Notes under the pieces: model-generated | What the model was told of the DNA's origin: nothing | Seen by the model: the letters and a program-made list of their open reading frames with translations, nothing else | Database searches by the model: none | Position numbers and translations under genes: made by a program | Shown here: positions 43,295-52,316 of the stretch, one piece after another | Layout of the letters: each line of letters starts with the position of its first letter | Position numbering within the stretch: the first letter of the stretch is position 1 | Assembly: GCF_009497155.1 (NCBI RefSeq) | Contig: NZ_WINI01000003.1 | Location: 372,001 to 436,000, forward strand | Reading direction: 5' to 3' | DNA length: 64,000 nt | From: Glaciimonas soli | GTDB taxonomy: Bacteria; Pseudomonadota; Gammaproteobacteria; Burkholderiales; Burkholderiaceae_D

Positions 43295-43495
43295 TCAAAT
43301 TTGTATAGGCGGCACGCCTTCTTTAAATAATTGCTTCAGTTGGCTGCGTAATTCCGGCGTGTCTGTATGACCGTGGACACTCACTGCATGCTGAACCGCG
43401 GTTTCCAGCAACTCGATGTCAGTGTCTGCGGAGATAGCGACTGAGCAGTTCATATCACTTGGATATTCGCGGCAGTCGATGTATTTGCGTGGCAT
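43295..43495 (-). CDS. DUF1059 family small protein
   Basis: A 66-residue protein, MPRKYIDCREYPSDMNCSVA followed by ISADTDIELLETAVQHAVSVHG. The YIDCRE, the central CSVAISADT and the AVQHAVSVHGH motif are those of DUF1059, a small soluble family found in many bacteria with unknown function. Two cysteines (8 and 17) and two histidines are conserved, which might bind metal or sense redox. It is alone on its strand, between the epimerase gene and a decayed FMN reductase. Confidence 0.8.
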   Translation of the reverse strand: MPRKYIDCREYPSDMNCSVAISADTDIELLETAVQHAVSVHGHTDTPELRSQLKQLFKEGVPPIQI

Positions 43496-43579
43496 GGTTT
43501 ACTCCTTCGTGGTTACTATCGAATGAGCGCATACAACGTCTGGTTGATTTTTTAGAAATTCAACGAAATTCCGACTGAA

Positions 43580-43800
43580 TTATCTGAGTTGCTTGCGCAC
43601 TTGCTTATCAACTAATTCGCCGCTCCGATTAAAGGTCTGGCTAGCGGCAAAAACACCAATCTCTGCGGCCAGACGACCGCCAAAAATACACGCACTGTCG
43701 GCCATCGCTTCACGCGCGCTTTGAACACTCCACATATGCAATTATTCTACTCTGGCGTCACCAGGAACACATCTTCTGCCGTAGTGATTTGTTCTTTCAT
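43580..43800 (-). pseudogene. Decayed NADPH-dependent FMN reductase
   Basis: Two fragments on the minus strand fit successive parts of the NADPH-dependent FMN reductase family (PF03358). The first, 43747-43800, reads MKEQITTAEDVFLVTPE then a stop, matching the strand before the usual YNxSIPGxLKN flavin loop. The second, 43580-43735, reads REAMADSACIFGGRLA and ends QTFNRSGELVDKQVRKQLR, matching the family C-terminus. The flavin-loop and central part between them is missing, and an in-frame stop lies just upstream of the first fragment, so the gene is dead by internal deletion. The assignment is from memory of the family pattern. Confidence 0.55.
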
Positions 43801-43893
43801 CAACGTCTACTGACCATTTGCCAAAATCGCATGCAACCTAATACGCTTGGTAATACGTTCTATCAACTGATCTGCGAAAAGCTTCTTCATTAC

Positions 43894-44127
43894 TTACCCG
43901 GTTTTGACGATCAACATGGTAAATTTCCGAACAAGAGGCGTGACAAATTGCGCCACCACAAAAGAAAAAGGAAACGAGAATTTCCATGCCCCGAGAAATT
44001 TCATGAAGAATCCATTTGAAAATCCTTCTTCATATGAAATGATGATGAATGAGATGACGCCAGACATTAATATTGACATGAGCGCTGCAAATATAAACGT
44101 GAAATATTTTTTGTCTAATTTTTTCAT
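43894..44127 (-). CDS. DUF2798 family two-helix membrane protein
   Basis: A 77-residue protein (start MKKLDKKYFTFIFAALMSIL at 44127). Two hydrophobic helices, LMSILMSGVISFIIISYEEG at about 15-33 and FPFSFVVAQFVTPLVRKFT at about 50-68, are the hallmark of DUF2798, a small inner-membrane family of unknown function. The ORF can be read from 44163, but MKKL is the standard start. AT-rich, alone on its strand. Confidence 0.75.
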   Translation of the reverse strand: MKKLDKKYFTFIFAALMSILMSGVISFIIISYEEGFSNGFFMKFLGAWKFSFPFSFVVAQFVTPLVRKFTMLIVKTG

Positions 44128-44186
44128 GAAATATATAAATAGATAAGCAAAATGTTGCAGCACCTTATATTACGATTGTAGCTCGG

Positions 44187-44218
44187 TAGGATGTGCGGCG
44201 AAAACAATACTCATCCTA
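44187..44218. repeat. Hairpin repeat upstream of the SRPBCC gene
   Basis: TAGGATG (44187-44193) pairs with CATCCTA (44212-44218). Sequence around it (GTAGCTCGGTAGGATG) resembles the gene-end hairpin at 7038-7064. Confidence 0.5.
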
Positions 44219-44302
44219 AGTGCCGATTTTTTTGGCACACATCCATGCTAAATTAGCTCTTTGCATTAGTTGAATAACGCGTTGGATAATATGGAGAACA
44301 TC

Positions 44303-44713
44303 ATGTGGACTCACGAAGACAGCATTGAAACAACTGCCACGCCAGCGCAGATCTGGAAAATATTTTCGGACGTTTCGAATTGGAAAAAATGGAATAACGG
44401 CATTGAAAACATTGAAATCCATGGCGCATTTGCAAACGGCACAACGTTCACTATGCGGGTTCCGGGTGAAGATACATTTACCAGCACGTTGATAGAGGTC
44501 AAAGAGAATGCGTCTTTTACGGATGAGACCGTGTTAGATGGCACTCGCGTATTGGTGCATCACAAGATCATGCCACTGGCCTCCGGCCGTACCAAAATCA
44601 TTTACAGCACTGAAATAACTGGACCTGCAGCGGCAGAATTTGGGCCTATGGTTACTGGGGACTTTCCTGACGTGCTTCGGGCATTGAAAAATATTGTGGA
44701 AAATTCTAAGTAG
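44303..44713 (+). CDS. SRPBCC-family protein
   Basis: A 136-residue START/Bet v1-like (SRPBCC) protein. ATG 44303 is chosen because GGAG lies six bases upstream; an ATG at 44291 overlaps that site. The opening MWTHEDSIETTATPAQIWKI and the WKKWNNGIENIEI strand are typical of the polyketide-cyclase/dehydrase-like subgroup, which bind hydrophobic ligands in a deep cavity. No catalytic residues are apparent. It is convergent with the YcgB gene. Confidence 0.82.
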   Translation: MWTHEDSIETTATPAQIWKIFSDVSNWKKWNNGIENIEIHGAFANGTTFTMRVPGEDTFTSTLIEVKENASFTDETVLDGTRVLVHHKIMPLASGRTKIIYSTEITGPAAAEFGPMVTGDFPDVLRALKNIVENSK

Positions 44714-44716
44714 TGT

Positions 44717-44767
44717 ATGAGGGTAATTGGTGAGTTTCGCAATGTTCCACCCATCAATTATCCTCAC
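44717..44767. terminator. Hairpin between convergent genes
   Basis: TGAGGGTAATTGGTG pairs, with small gaps, with CACCCATCAATTATCCTCA. It lies between the SRPBCC stop and the YcgB stop and overlaps the latter. There is no long T run; likely serves as a shared 3' end. Confidence 0.5.
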
Positions 44768-46350
44768 CCCCGCAACACATACTGATTATCGCTAACACAC
44801 TCATACCTTCGCAGCACATTTCCACTGTCATCCACGCTTTCCAGATACACGTCAAACTGCCATAACCTGGCCATATGACGCAGTACTTCATCGGTTGTGT
44901 CACCCAATGGCCGGCCATCGCTGCGGAAGTGGCGTAGCGTCAGGCTGCGGTCGCCTCTGGTGTTGACTGACCAGACTTGTATATTGGGTTCGCGGTGGTT
45001 GATGTCGTATTGGCGCGACAGGGTTTCGCGCACGTGTTGATAGCCAGCTTCGTTGTGGATGGCGGAGACTTCCAGTTCGCTGCTGTTTTCATCATCAAGG
45101 ACAGAAAACAGCCGCATGTCGCGCATCAGTTTTGGCGATAGATATTGCGCGATGAAACTTTCGTCTTTGAAATTACGCATGGCGTAATGCAGTGTTTCCA
45201 GCCAGTCTGATCCCGCCAACTGCGGGAACCATTCACGGTCCTCTGCTGTGGGTTGTTCGCAGATGCGACGGATATCGCTCATCATGGAAAAACCTAGTGC
45301 GTACGGATTAATACCACTGTAATACGATTTAGTGACGGGTGGTTGATAGACGACATTGCTGTGCGAATGCAGAAATTCAAACATGAAACCATCGGTCAGT
45401 TTGCCTTCGTCGTAGAGCGTATTGAGTAAGGTGTAATGCCAGAAGGTGGCCCAGCCTTCGTTCATCACCTGAGTTTGGCGCTGCGGATAAAAATATTGCG
45501 CAATTTTGCGGACGATGCGAATAACTTCACGTTCCCACGGTTCCAGAAAAGGCGCATTTTTTTCCGCAAAATATAATAGATTTTCTTGTGGTTCAGGCGG
45601 AAATCGCTCATCTTTTTGTAATGCTGCTGCGCCTTTTTTGGTGGGCAAAGTGCTCCATAATTCACTCACTTGCGATTGCATATAGGCTTCGCGTTCGCGG
45701 CGGTTGATTTGTTCTTGTGCCAGTGAGATTTTTTGTGGACGTTTATACCTGTCTACGCCGTAATGCATCAGGGCGTGGCAAGAATCGAGCAATTCTTCCA
45801 CCCGTGAAAAGCCATGACGCTCTTCGCATTCCGCAATGTAATTACGCGCATAGACCAGATAGTCGACGATCGCGTGGGCATCGGTCCACAGTTGGAAAAG
45901 GTAATTTCCTTTAAAAAAAGAATTGTGTCCATACGCTGCATGCGCGATCACCAGCGCTTGCATGGTCATGGTATTTTCTTCCATCAGATAGGCGATGCAA
46001 GGATTGGAGTTGATCACAATCTCATACGCCAATCCCATCTGACCGCGCTTGTAATCACGCTCTGTGGACATGAAATGCTTACCATATGACCAATGCCGAT
46101 AATTGACCGGCATCCCCGACGAAGCATAGGCATCCATCATTTGTTCGGCGCTGATGATTTCTAGCTGTATCGGATAGATATCGAGTTTGTAGTTAGCGGC
46201 TACGCGTGCGATTTCTTTTTCATATTGTTCGATTAATTCAAAACTCCAATCTGATGGGCAAGGTAATGGCGTGCGATCTGCTTTATTCGCTTCACCATGA
46301 TCGCCGTTATTTCCGGTACCGCTTTTCTTTAGATGAACGCGGTCTGTCAT
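44764..46350 (-). CDS. ycgB: SpoVR/YcgB family protein
   Basis: A 528-residue SpoVR-family protein (YcgB type). The family pattern is evident: YPIQLEIISAEQMMDAYAS, HWSYGKHF, AHAAYGHNSFFKGNY and MNEGWATFWHYTLL. Biochemical activity is undefined; in other bacteria it is linked to cell-envelope or cortex formation and to a stress kinase pathway. The start overlaps the end of the upstream YeaH-type gene (ATGA), so it is the last gene of the prkA-yeaH-ycgB operon. An N-terminal extension of about 25 polar residues precedes the conserved part. Confidence 0.92.
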   Translation of the reverse strand: MTDRVHLKKSGTGNNGDHGEANKADRTPLPCPSDWSFELIEQYEKEIARVAANYKLDIYPIQLEIISAEQMMDAYASSGMPVNYRHWSYGKHFMSTERDYKRGQMGLAYEIVINSNPCIAYLMEENTMTMQALVIAHAAYGHNSFFKGNYLFQLWTDAHAIVDYLVYARNYIAECEERHGFSRVEELLDSCHALMHYGVDRYKRPQKISLAQEQINRREREAYMQSQVSELWSTLPTKKGAAALQKDERFPPEPQENLLYFAEKNAPFLEPWEREVIRIVRKIAQYFYPQRQTQVMNEGWATFWHYTLLNTLYDEGKLTDGFMFEFLHSHSNVVYQPPVTKSYYSGINPYALGFSMMSDIRRICEQPTAEDREWFPQLAGSDWLETLHYAMRNFKDESFIAQYLSPKLMRDMRLFSVLDDENSSELEVSAIHNEAGYQHVRETLSRQYDINHREPNIQVWSVNTRGDRSLTLRHFRSDGRPLGDTTDEVLRHMARLWQFDVYLESVDDSGNVLRRYECVSDNQYVLRG

Positions 46351-47612
46351 GTTGTCACCTGTTTTTCAAATAACTCACGGAAGACTGGATAAATATCACT
46401 GGCATACTGCACTTTTTTCAACACAAATTGCGGATATTCTGGTGCCATTTGTTCGTATTCTGTCCACAGATTTTGTTCTTCCGGCACGACTTGTATGTAG
46501 GCGAAATAACGCACCATCGGCAAAATATGATTTTCCAGAATTTGTCGGCATTTTGGCGAATCATCGTTCCAGTTATCGCCGTCCGACGCTTGTGCGCCAT
46601 AGATATTCCATTCACTTGCCGGATACCTGTCCTCGATAATTTGCTTCATCAATTCCAACGCGCTCGACACTACAGTACCGCCGCTTTCTTGAGAATGAAA
46701 AAATGTATTTTCATCGACTTCATCGGCGCGAGTGTGATGGCGGATAAACACCACTTCGATATGTTCGTAATTACGCGTCAAGAATAGATACAACAAGATG
46801 AAGAAGCGCTTGGCCAAATCTTTACGTTGTTCGTCCATGGAACCGGAAACGTCCATCACACAAAACATCACTGCCTGACTCGATGGAATCGGCTGACGAA
46901 TGCGATTGATGTAGCGCAGATCGAAAGGGTCGATAAAAGGAATGCGCCAGATGCGACCTTTCAGGAGATGGATATCTTCTTCCAACCGCAAGATTTCATC
47001 GCGTCGGTCTTCGGGATCGGCTTGCAAGGTCAACATCAATGCTTCCAGCTCGCGTAGTTTGGCCACTAGTGGCGAACCTAAAGCGATACGCCGTCCCAAG
47101 GAGCTGCGCAAGGAACGGACGATGTCGATATTGTTAGGCGCGCCATCGATGGAATAACCTGCGCGCATGTTTTTCCAGCTCGGGATTGCCATCAAATTGG
47201 TTTTGATCAAACGCGGCAGTTCGAGATCTTCGAAGAAATACTGCATGAATTCTTCGCGCGACAACTCAAACGTGAAATCGTCTTGACCTTCACCATGATC
47301 ACTGGCAGAGCTGCCACCGCCGCCAGAGCCTCTTTCCGGGCGCGCTATGCGATCACCCTGGAGATAATCCTGGTTACCCGGATGCACAGTGTCCCGTCGG
47401 CCGCCAACGCCATGACGAAACTCTGGCTCTGAAATGTCATGCCGGGGGATGCTGATGCTTTTGGATTTTTCGATTTCGGTGATGCCGCGATCACGCACGG
47501 CCTCCGTCACCGAGCGCCGGATATCTTCTCGATAACGACGCAAAAAACGCTCGCGATTGGCAATGCTTTTGTTCTTGCCAGCTAGCCTACGGTCGATTAT
47601 CTGATGTAACAC
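46347..47612 (-). CDS. yeaH: YeaH/YhbH family protein (DUF444)
   Basis: A 421-residue DUF444 protein. The N-terminal LHQIIDRRLAGKNKSIANRE and FLRRYREDIRRSV are signature. A von Willebrand A-like metal site appears as DVSGSMDE from residue 254. A flexible glycine/serine stretch (RGSGGGGSSASDHGEG, about 95-110) precedes the conserved core. YeaH works with the PrkA-type kinase YeaG in stress and nitrogen-starvation responses of enterobacteria. It is the middle gene of a three-gene unit. Confidence 0.93.
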   Translation of the reverse strand: MLHQIIDRRLAGKNKSIANRERFLRRYREDIRRSVTEAVRDRGITEIEKSKSISIPRHDISEPEFRHGVGGRRDTVHPGNQDYLQGDRIARPERGSGGGGSSASDHGEGQDDFTFELSREEFMQYFFEDLELPRLIKTNLMAIPSWKNMRAGYSIDGAPNNIDIVRSLRSSLGRRIALGSPLVAKLRELEALMLTLQADPEDRRDEILRLEEDIHLLKGRIWRIPFIDPFDLRYINRIRQPIPSSQAVMFCVMDVSGSMDEQRKDLAKRFFILLYLFLTRNYEHIEVVFIRHHTRADEVDENTFFHSQESGGTVVSSALELMKQIIEDRYPASEWNIYGAQASDGDNWNDDSPKCRQILENHILPMVRYFAYIQVVPEEQNLWTEYEQMAPEYPQFVLKKVQYASDIYPVFRELFEKQVTT

Positions 47613-47640
47613 GATGTTCTCCCATCAGTACTTCGCTTTG

Positions 47641-47670
47641 CTCCTTTCTTCCGCGAGCGGAAGAAAGGAG
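47641..47670 (-). repeat. Intercistronic hairpin prkA-yeaH
   Basis: Perfect 13-bp inverted repeat CTCCTTTCTTCCG / CGGAAGAAAGGAG with a 4-base loop between the kinase and yeaH genes. It resembles the rbsB-rbsA hairpin in its CTCC and CGGAAGA parts. Confidence 0.75.
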
Positions 47671-47680
47671 TGGTTCGGCA

Positions 47681-49603
47681 TTACGACGACTTACGCACGC
47701 GCAAATACCATTCACACAAGAGTCGCACTTGTTTCGGTGTATATCCCTTAGTCACCATGCGATTTACAAAGTCTTCGTGTTTGCGTAGTTCTTCGGCTGA
47801 CCCTTTGGCATTAAATGAAATTACTGGCAGCAAATCCTCCGTATTCGAAAACATTTTTTTCTCAATCACGACGCGCAATTTTTCGTAGCTGGTCCAGAGC
47901 GGATTTTTGCCGCCATTGGAGACGCGTGCGCGCAGAACAAAATTGACAATCTCATTGCGAAAATCTTTGGGGTTACTGATGCCCGCAGGTTTTTCGATTT
48001 TTTCCAATTCATTATTCAAACCGGCACGGTCAAAACTTTCACCGGTATCGTGATCGCGGAATTCCTGATCTTGTATCCAGAAATCGGCATACGTGACATA
48101 GCGATCAAACACGTTTTGTCCATACTCGGAATACGATTCCAGATACGCGGTCTGAATTTCTTTACCGATGAATTCAGCATAACGCGATGCCAGCGTGTCT
48201 TTGACGTAGGACAGATATTTTTGCTCTACTTCTTGCGGGAATTGCTCGCGTTCGATTTGCTGTTCCAGCACGTACATCAGATGCACTGGATTGGCGGCGA
48301 TTTCAGACGTATCGTAGTTGAAGACTTTCGATAAAATCTTGAAAGCAAATCGCGTTGATACGCCTGTCATACCTTCATCGACACCAGCATAATCGCGATA
48401 CTCTTGATACGATTTTGCTTTTGGATCGCTGTCTTTTAAATTATCACCATCGTAGACCTGCATCTTGGAGAAGATGTTGGAATTTTCTGGTTCACCCAAA
48501 CGCGTCAATATAGAAAATTGCGCCATCATTTTCAACGTGCCCGGCGCACAAATCGCTTTCTCTAATGAGGATGTACGTATCAGTTTTTCGTATATCTTTA
48601 TTTCTTCGGTAACACGCAGGCAGTAAGGCACTTTAACGATGTAGATACGATCTAGCAGCGCTTCATTGTTTTTGTTGTTGCGGAAAGCCTTCCATTCCGA
48701 TTCATTCGAGTGCGCCAAAATAATGCCCTCGAACGGAATCGCACCAAAACCTTCGGTACCTTTGAAGTTGCCTTCCTGGGTCGCTGTCAATAATGGATGC
48801 AAAACTTTGATCGGTGCTTTGAACATCTCGACGAATTCAAGCAAGCCTTGATTCGACAAACACAAGCCGCCTGAATAACTATAAGCGTCGGCATCGTCTT
48901 GCGAATATTGTTCCAGCTTGCGGATATCGACTTTGCCAACCAGTGTAGAAATGTCCTGATTGTTTTCATCGCCCGGTTCGGTTTTGGAGATGGCGATTTG
49001 CCGCAGTATATTCGGGAAACGCTTAACGATACGAAATTTGCGAATATCACCGTTAAACTCATGCAGGCGTTTGACGGCCCATGGGCTGAGGATGGATTTC
49101 AGATAACGACGTGGAATGCCGTATTGTTCTTCCAGAATTGCGCCGTCTTCTTCGTAATCAAAAAGACCCAGAGGCGATTCATTGACAGGAGAACCTTTGA
49201 TGGCATAGAACGGCACATGCTCCATCAATTGTTTGAGACGCTCAGCGATGGATGATTTACCGCCGCCGACTGGACCTAACAAATAGAGAATTTGTTTGCG
49301 TTCTTCAAGACCTTGCGCAGCATGGCGGAAATAAGCAACGACTTGCTCGATGATTTCTTCTGCGCCATAAAACTCTTTAAAGGCGGGATATACCTTCAAT
49401 ACTTTATTGGCAAAGATACGAGACAAAACGGGATCTTGGCGGGTATCAACCTTTACAGGTTCACCGATGGCCATCAACATTCGCTCACCAGCCGTGGCGT
49501 ACACGGAAGGGTCGTTCTTACACATTGTCAGATATTCTTCAAGCGAGAATTCTTCTTCTCGCGTCTTGTCGAACCGACTCGCAAAGCTGCTGTAGATATC
49601 CAT
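47681..49603 (-). CDS. prkA: PrkA-type serine protein kinase (YeaG-like)
   Basis: A 640-residue PrkA/YeaG homologue combining an N-terminal AAA-like module and a C-terminal PrkA kinase-like domain. Walker A GPVGGGKSS is at 110-118; ILAHSNESEWKAF and DRIYIVKVPYCLRVTEE are family blocks. The ribosome binding site GGGGGTG precedes ATG 49603. Family members are stress-induced and have been described as Ser kinases or ATP-dependent proteases. It is the first gene of the prkA-yeaH-ycgB unit. The 311-base gap upstream is AT-rich; I see no promoter I can defend and no gene in it. Confidence 0.95.
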   Translation of the reverse strand: MDIYSSFASRFDKTREEEFSLEEYLTMCKNDPSVYATAGERMLMAIGEPVKVDTRQDPVLSRIFANKVLKVYPAFKEFYGAEEIIEQVVAYFRHAAQGLEERKQILYLLGPVGGGKSSIAERLKQLMEHVPFYAIKGSPVNESPLGLFDYEEDGAILEEQYGIPRRYLKSILSPWAVKRLHEFNGDIRKFRIVKRFPNILRQIAISKTEPGDENNQDISTLVGKVDIRKLEQYSQDDADAYSYSGGLCLSNQGLLEFVEMFKAPIKVLHPLLTATQEGNFKGTEGFGAIPFEGIILAHSNESEWKAFRNNKNNEALLDRIYIVKVPYCLRVTEEIKIYEKLIRTSSLEKAICAPGTLKMMAQFSILTRLGEPENSNIFSKMQVYDGDNLKDSDPKAKSYQEYRDYAGVDEGMTGVSTRFAFKILSKVFNYDTSEIAANPVHLMYVLEQQIEREQFPQEVEQKYLSYVKDTLASRYAEFIGKEIQTAYLESYSEYGQNVFDRYVTYADFWIQDQEFRDHDTGESFDRAGLNNELEKIEKPAGISNPKDFRNEIVNFVLRARVSNGGKNPLWTSYEKLRVVIEKKMFSNTEDLLPVISFNAKGSAEELRKHEDFVNRMVTKGYTPKQVRLLCEWYLRVRKSS

Positions 49604-49914
49604 ATCACCCCCGCGTTAACAAGTATTACGTTGTTGCGAAAACAGATTGAAATCAAACGTCTTTACTTCCTACTTAGTTTGACCTCTTCAAGTTTCCACA
49701 GTTCCTGTAACAAAATGCACGCTAACTGTGACATCTACACCATTTAACACAATGCAGACGAATATAGCTTGAAGCGGTGACTGCACTTTTATTCTATATC
49801 TTTTTCTGGAATGCAATCGTGAATTTGTGTAAAAGATTCTGTATTTCTATAACAAAGTACTACAAAAAAACTATACGCTTATTTGATTGTAGCTATCGCT
49901 TTTTTCGCTACGCT

Positions 49915-51174
49915 CTATCCACCGTTGTTTTCTAGCTTATCACCGTGCCAAGGCGCCACTTTCGGCAACATCATCATTCCCGGAAAAGACAACAAAAAAC
50001 AGATAATGAAGAACATAAACCAGCCGGTTTCGGCCACCATATAACCGGTCAGCGAATTCATAAAAGTGCGCGGCACCACTGCCAACGCCGTGAATAAAGC
50101 AAACTGTGTTGCGGTATAACGCGGGTCTGTAGTACGTGCGATATAGGCGACGAAACAAGCCGTGCCAAGACCGATCCCAAACGCTTCAGCACCGACCACC
50201 AGCGCGAGCTTCCAATCTTGCGCACCTGCCTGCGCCAACCAGGCAAAACCGAGAATGGTGACAGCTTGCACCACGCCAAAAATCCAAAGCGCACGATTAA
50301 TCCCCAATTTAACCATCCAGATGCCACCGATAATTGCTCCCAGCACGCTGGCCCACAAGCTGGTAGTTTTCGAAATGAGACCTATCTGCGTCATCGAAAA
50401 ACCCAGATCAAGATAAAATTTGGTCGATAGCGCCGTCGCCATGCTGTCACCGAGCTTATATAGGAAAATAAAACTCAATATCCACAATGCGCTGCGCACA
50501 CCGTTACGCGTGATAAATTCTTGAAATGGCATTAGCACCGCGTCGCGCATGTTCTTTGGTGGCGCACCGTACAGTTTAGGTTCGCTGATCATTATGGTGC
50601 AGAGCAAACCCGGCAACATGAATGCTGCCGTGATCCAGAATACCGGTTGCCACGCCATCCGATCCGCCAGAATCAGCGACAACGCTGCCGGCACCATGCT
50701 CGATACTTTGAACGCATTAACGTAAATCGCCGTACCCAAACCTTGTTCGCTATCGGGCAGTAATTCGCGTCGATACGCATCAATAGCGATATCCTGACTA
50801 GCAGATAAAAACGCAATCGATACGGTGAAGAAAACCACCATCGACAACTGCGTATGCGGATCCAGCATCCCCATCCAGCCTATCATTAAGAACAACGCGC
50901 ATTGCGTCAGTCCCATCCAGCCACGCCGTCGCCCGATGCGCCCGAAGTGGAACCTATCCATCAGCGGTGCCCACAAGAATTTCACGTTATACGGAAACAT
51001 CACCAACGCAAACAAACCCAGCGCCTTCACATCCAAACCGGATTTGGCGAGCCAGGCGATTAAGAGATTAAGAAGAATGTAGAGTGGTAAGCCAGATGTG
51101 AAGCCGAGGAACACGCAAATCAGAATGCGTCGATTGAGGTAATGATGCCAGGGGATAGATGAAGGTGATGTCAT
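49915..51174 (-). CDS. ampG: AmpG-like MFS muropeptide transporter
   Basis: A 419-residue MFS permease with about twelve helices, of the AmpG group that imports anhydromuropeptides for cell-wall recycling. The N-terminus LNRRILICVFLGFTSGLPLY and the loop YNVKFLWAPLMDRFHFGRIG with SASQDIAIDAYRRELL are the AmpG signatures. Its length is shorter than the 490-residue E. coli protein but normal for the 12-helix betaproteobacterial type. It stands alone. Confidence 0.88.
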   Translation of the reverse strand: MTSPSSIPWHHYLNRRILICVFLGFTSGLPLYILLNLLIAWLAKSGLDVKALGLFALVMFPYNVKFLWAPLMDRFHFGRIGRRRGWMGLTQCALFLMIGWMGMLDPHTQLSMVVFFTVSIAFLSASQDIAIDAYRRELLPDSEQGLGTAIYVNAFKVSSMVPAALSLILADRMAWQPVFWITAAFMLPGLLCTIMISEPKLYGAPPKNMRDAVLMPFQEFITRNGVRSALWILSFIFLYKLGDSMATALSTKFYLDLGFSMTQIGLISKTTSLWASVLGAIIGGIWMVKLGINRALWIFGVVQAVTILGFAWLAQAGAQDWKLALVVGAEAFGIGLGTACFVAYIARTTDPRYTATQFALFTALAVVPRTFMNSLTGYMVAETGWFMFFIICFLLSFPGMMMLPKVAPWHGDKLENNGG

Positions 51175-51280
51175 GGATGCGATTATTTAGCAGTGCTGCG
51201 AATGTAATAAAAGCATTATGGCAGAGAAATTTTAGCCATCTGATAAATTAAGTAGTGCCAAATAATCGATTTATGAATAC

Positions 51281-51353
51281 CGCCGTCATCCTCGCGAACG
51301 CGGGGATCCGAGTTGCGTAACATGGATTCCCGCATCCGCGGGAATGACGAGGG
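51281..51353. repeat. REP-like palindrome pair, second locus
   Basis: Unit 51281-51309 (CATCCTCGCGAACGCGGGGA core) faces an inverted unit 51323-51353 (ATTCCCGCATCCGCGGGAAT core). Same family and arrangement as 18599-18711, with a shorter spacer. It occupies the gap between ampG and alkA. Confidence 0.8.
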
Positions 51354-51388
51354 TGTTTTCTACATGATAAATTGGCCTTGCGTAGCTA

Positions 51389-52315
51389 CTACAAAACGAT
51401 AGAGGTCCATAGATGTTGTGCCGCATAAGCGCGCCAGGGCCGCCAGATTTCGGCTCTTGCGGTTAATTCTTTCGCGCTAGGTTTTACGCCTTCATGCAAA
51501 GCAATCGCTTGCATCAATCCGACATCCCCAGCCGGAAATGCATCCGGTTCCCGTAATTGGCGGATGGCGATGTATTGCGCGGTCCAGTCACCGATACCGG
51601 GCAACGCACACAATCGTTTCACGCTTTCATCCAGATTCGCACGTGCATCGAGTAAATGAGGATCATCTAACAATGCCGCTGCGACTGCAGATAAGGTGGC
51701 TGCGCGTGCTCTTGGCATGCCCAATGTCGACAAATCTGCTGCGGCCAAACGTGCTGGTTGCGGAAAAACATGGGTTAATTCAGGCCGATTTGCAGGTGGT
51801 TCTTGCAACGCTTCACCATATTGCGCTACCAATTTTCCAGCCAGCTTGACGGCAGCGCCCACGGTAATTTGCTGTCCCAGCACCGCCCGCATGGCGAGCT
51901 CGAATCCGTCCCATGCACCCGGCACGCGCAAACCCGGTCGCGCCGCCACCAGTTTCGCCATTAACGGATCGATGGATAGTTGTCGATTGATCATTTTTGG
52001 ATCGGCCGCCAGATCAAATACTCTACACAAACGCGCAATGATCTCGGGCTGTGATGTCAATCCAGGGAAGCGGATGGTGGCTTTCAGTGCGCACTTTTCT
52101 TCCGCGTTTTGTACCGCCAGCATGCCCTGCGCGCCATCCAGACTGATGCTGCGATAGTAGGTTCCATCTGCGACTACTTCCAAACCGGCGATCGCACGCG
52201 CTGCCAGAAAATTCAATATGGCCAGCCAGTCATAGGGAGGGCAGTAAGGCAGAAATAATGTGACTTCGCCCTGCATTGCCGATGATTGCTCTATTTCCGC
52301 ACCTTGACGTTTCAC
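51389..52315 (-). CDS. alkA: DNA-3-methyladenine glycosylase II (AlkA)
   Basis: A 308-residue base-excision glycosylase that removes alkylated bases. The chosen start, GTG 52315, lies one base after the metW stop; ATG 52276 is an alternative giving 295 residues. An AlkA N-terminal domain begins VTLFLPYCPPYDW; the helix-hairpin-helix LPGIGDWTAQYIAIR follows, with catalytic Asp264 in FPAGDVGL. There is no fused Ada domain. Translational coupling with metX-metW is unusual functionally and probably reflects chance operon growth. Confidence 0.9.
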   Translation of the reverse strand: MKRQGAEIEQSSAMQGEVTLFLPYCPPYDWLAILNFLAARAIAGLEVVADGTYYRSISLDGAQGMLAVQNAEEKCALKATIRFPGLTSQPEIIARLCRVFDLAADPKMINRQLSIDPLMAKLVAARPGLRVPGAWDGFELAMRAVLGQQITVGAAVKLAGKLVAQYGEALQEPPANRPELTHVFPQPARLAAADLSTLGMPRARAATLSAVAAALLDDPHLLDARANLDESVKRLCALPGIGDWTAQYIAIRQLREPDAFPAGDVGLMQAIALHEGVKPSAKELTARAEIWRPWRAYAAQHLWTSIVL

Positions 52316-52316
52316 T

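Noticed and set aside
36409-44713. Genomic island with integrase or attachment sites
   Set aside because: The region is accessory in look, but no integrase, tRNA, direct flanking repeats or transposase gene was found.
49604-49914. Sigma-54 promoter for the prkA operon
   Set aside because: Enterobacterial yeaGH is nitrogen regulated, but no GG-N10-GC element of acceptable quality is visible here.
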